The position numbers were made by a program, and so were the translations under genes. The notes under the pieces were generated by a model. That model saw nothing but the letters and a program-made list of their open reading frames with translations. It ran no database searches and was not told where the DNA came from. This document shows positions 63,789 through 64,000 of a stretch of DNA of 64,000 nt, one piece after another. Each line of letters starts with the position of its first letter. Within the stretch, counting starts at the first letter, position 1. Source of the DNA: Phycisphaerae bacterium (GTDB taxonomy: Bacteria > Planctomycetota > Phycisphaerae > UBA1845 > UTPLA1); contig JAKLKO010000010.1 of the NCBI GenBank assembly GCA_023150615.1, positions 62,001-126,000 on the forward strand, given 5' to 3'.

Positions 63789-64000
63789 CGCCGTCGCGCG
63801 GGTCGGGATCGCGCGCCGTCGATCCCGCGCGGATCTGCACCGCTTCGCGCTGTCGCCGCTCCCAGATCTCCTCGGCTTCCGGCCGGCGCAGGTAGAGCGG
63901 AACGAGCTCGCGCGCCGGCGTGAAGCGGCCGGCCAGCGCGAGCTTCCAACCGAGGCGATGGACCGATTCAGCCCGCGGCAGCGCGTGGTCGTCGTCGAGG
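63781..64000 (-). CDS. C-terminal part of a TsaB-like protein (partial)
   Basis: Only the last 72 residues are in the window; the start lies beyond the edge. The segment LVPLYLRRPEAEEIWERR fits the C-terminus of TsaB, where a Pro-Leu-Tyr-Leu-Arg motif is followed by an acidic helix. TsaB partners TsaD in making threonylcarbamoyladenosine in tRNA. The preceding HRLGWKLALAGRFTPAREL also suits the family. The part seen is short, so the identification is moderate. Confidence 0.5.
   Translation of the reverse strand, partial: LDDDHALPRAESVHRLGWKLALAGRFTPARELVPLYLRRPEAEEIWERRQREAVQIRAGSTARDPDPRDGVR

Overview
The window is one contiguous, GC-rich stretch of bacterial chromosome. It most likely comes from a planctomycete of the Phycisphaerae or a close relative. 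This is inferred from a dnaA–dnaN–gyrB region, Ser/Thr kinases carrying zinc ribbons, an exosortase with PEP-CTERM substrates whose anchors end in Arg runs, a fused aroD–aroE gene, many large GT-C membrane proteins, and small exported Cys-containing peptides. I saw no rRNA, tRNA, insertion sequence, integrase or CRISPR array.

Layout. 1-10.8 kb: the end of an unrecognised protein and its terminator, a DCC–lipase-maturation-factor fusion, a YgfK-like Fe-S protein lacking the usual flavoprotein module, a DUF2723-type membrane protein, two Ser/Thr kinases, the GTPase Der and a zinc-ribbon protein. 10.9-14.2 kb: a TPR-like exported protein, a disturbed small-gene region, a HisH-like protein that has lost its catalytic triad, and an OmpA-type lipoprotein. 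14.4-20.4 kb: the replication block dnaA, dnaN, a DciA-like DUF721 gene and gyrB, with no recF in its usual place. 20.4-24.7 kb: a GT-C-like membrane protein, a HAD hydrolase overlapping an ATP-grasp enzyme, and a PglD-type acetyltransferase. 25.1-36.7 kb: an exopolysaccharide/exosortase operon (Wza-like exporter, exosortase, EpsI-like partner, 1480-residue TPR protein, Wzc-like BY-kinase, KpsF-type isomerase). 36.9-37.3 kb: a gene-free stretch that looks like a promoter–structured RNA–terminator unit. 37.4-52.4 kb: an M3 peptidase, two tandem GT-C/TPR proteins, a PEP-CTERM protein, an SGNH hydrolase, a metalloprotease-like protein with a damaged HExxH, a Pro/Phe-rich low-complexity protein, an exported proline iminopeptidase and a phosphohexomutase with a Cys cluster. 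52.6-64 kb: small secreted peptides, MmgE/PrpD, shikimate genes (aroDE, aroK) around a phosphoesterase, a prepilin peptidase with a long insertion, two paralogous PEP-CTERM proteins, threonine aldolase and the C-terminus of a TsaB-like protein.

How the parts fit. The exosortase operon should make and export an envelope polysaccharide while sorting PEP-CTERM proteins to the surface; three candidate substrates (43.6, 60.1 and 61.1 kb) are in the same window. The phosphohexomutase, KpsF isomerase, acetyltransferase and GT-C proteins could supply or transfer sugars. The observations most worth a second look are the catalytically dead HisH paralogue, the candidate RNA at 36.94-37.28 kb, the YgfK-like protein without its central module, the damaged-HExxH/Pro-rich gene pair, a hairpin over the ribosome binding site of the Wzc-like gene, and the kinase combining a zinc ribbon with an Ada-like Cys domain.
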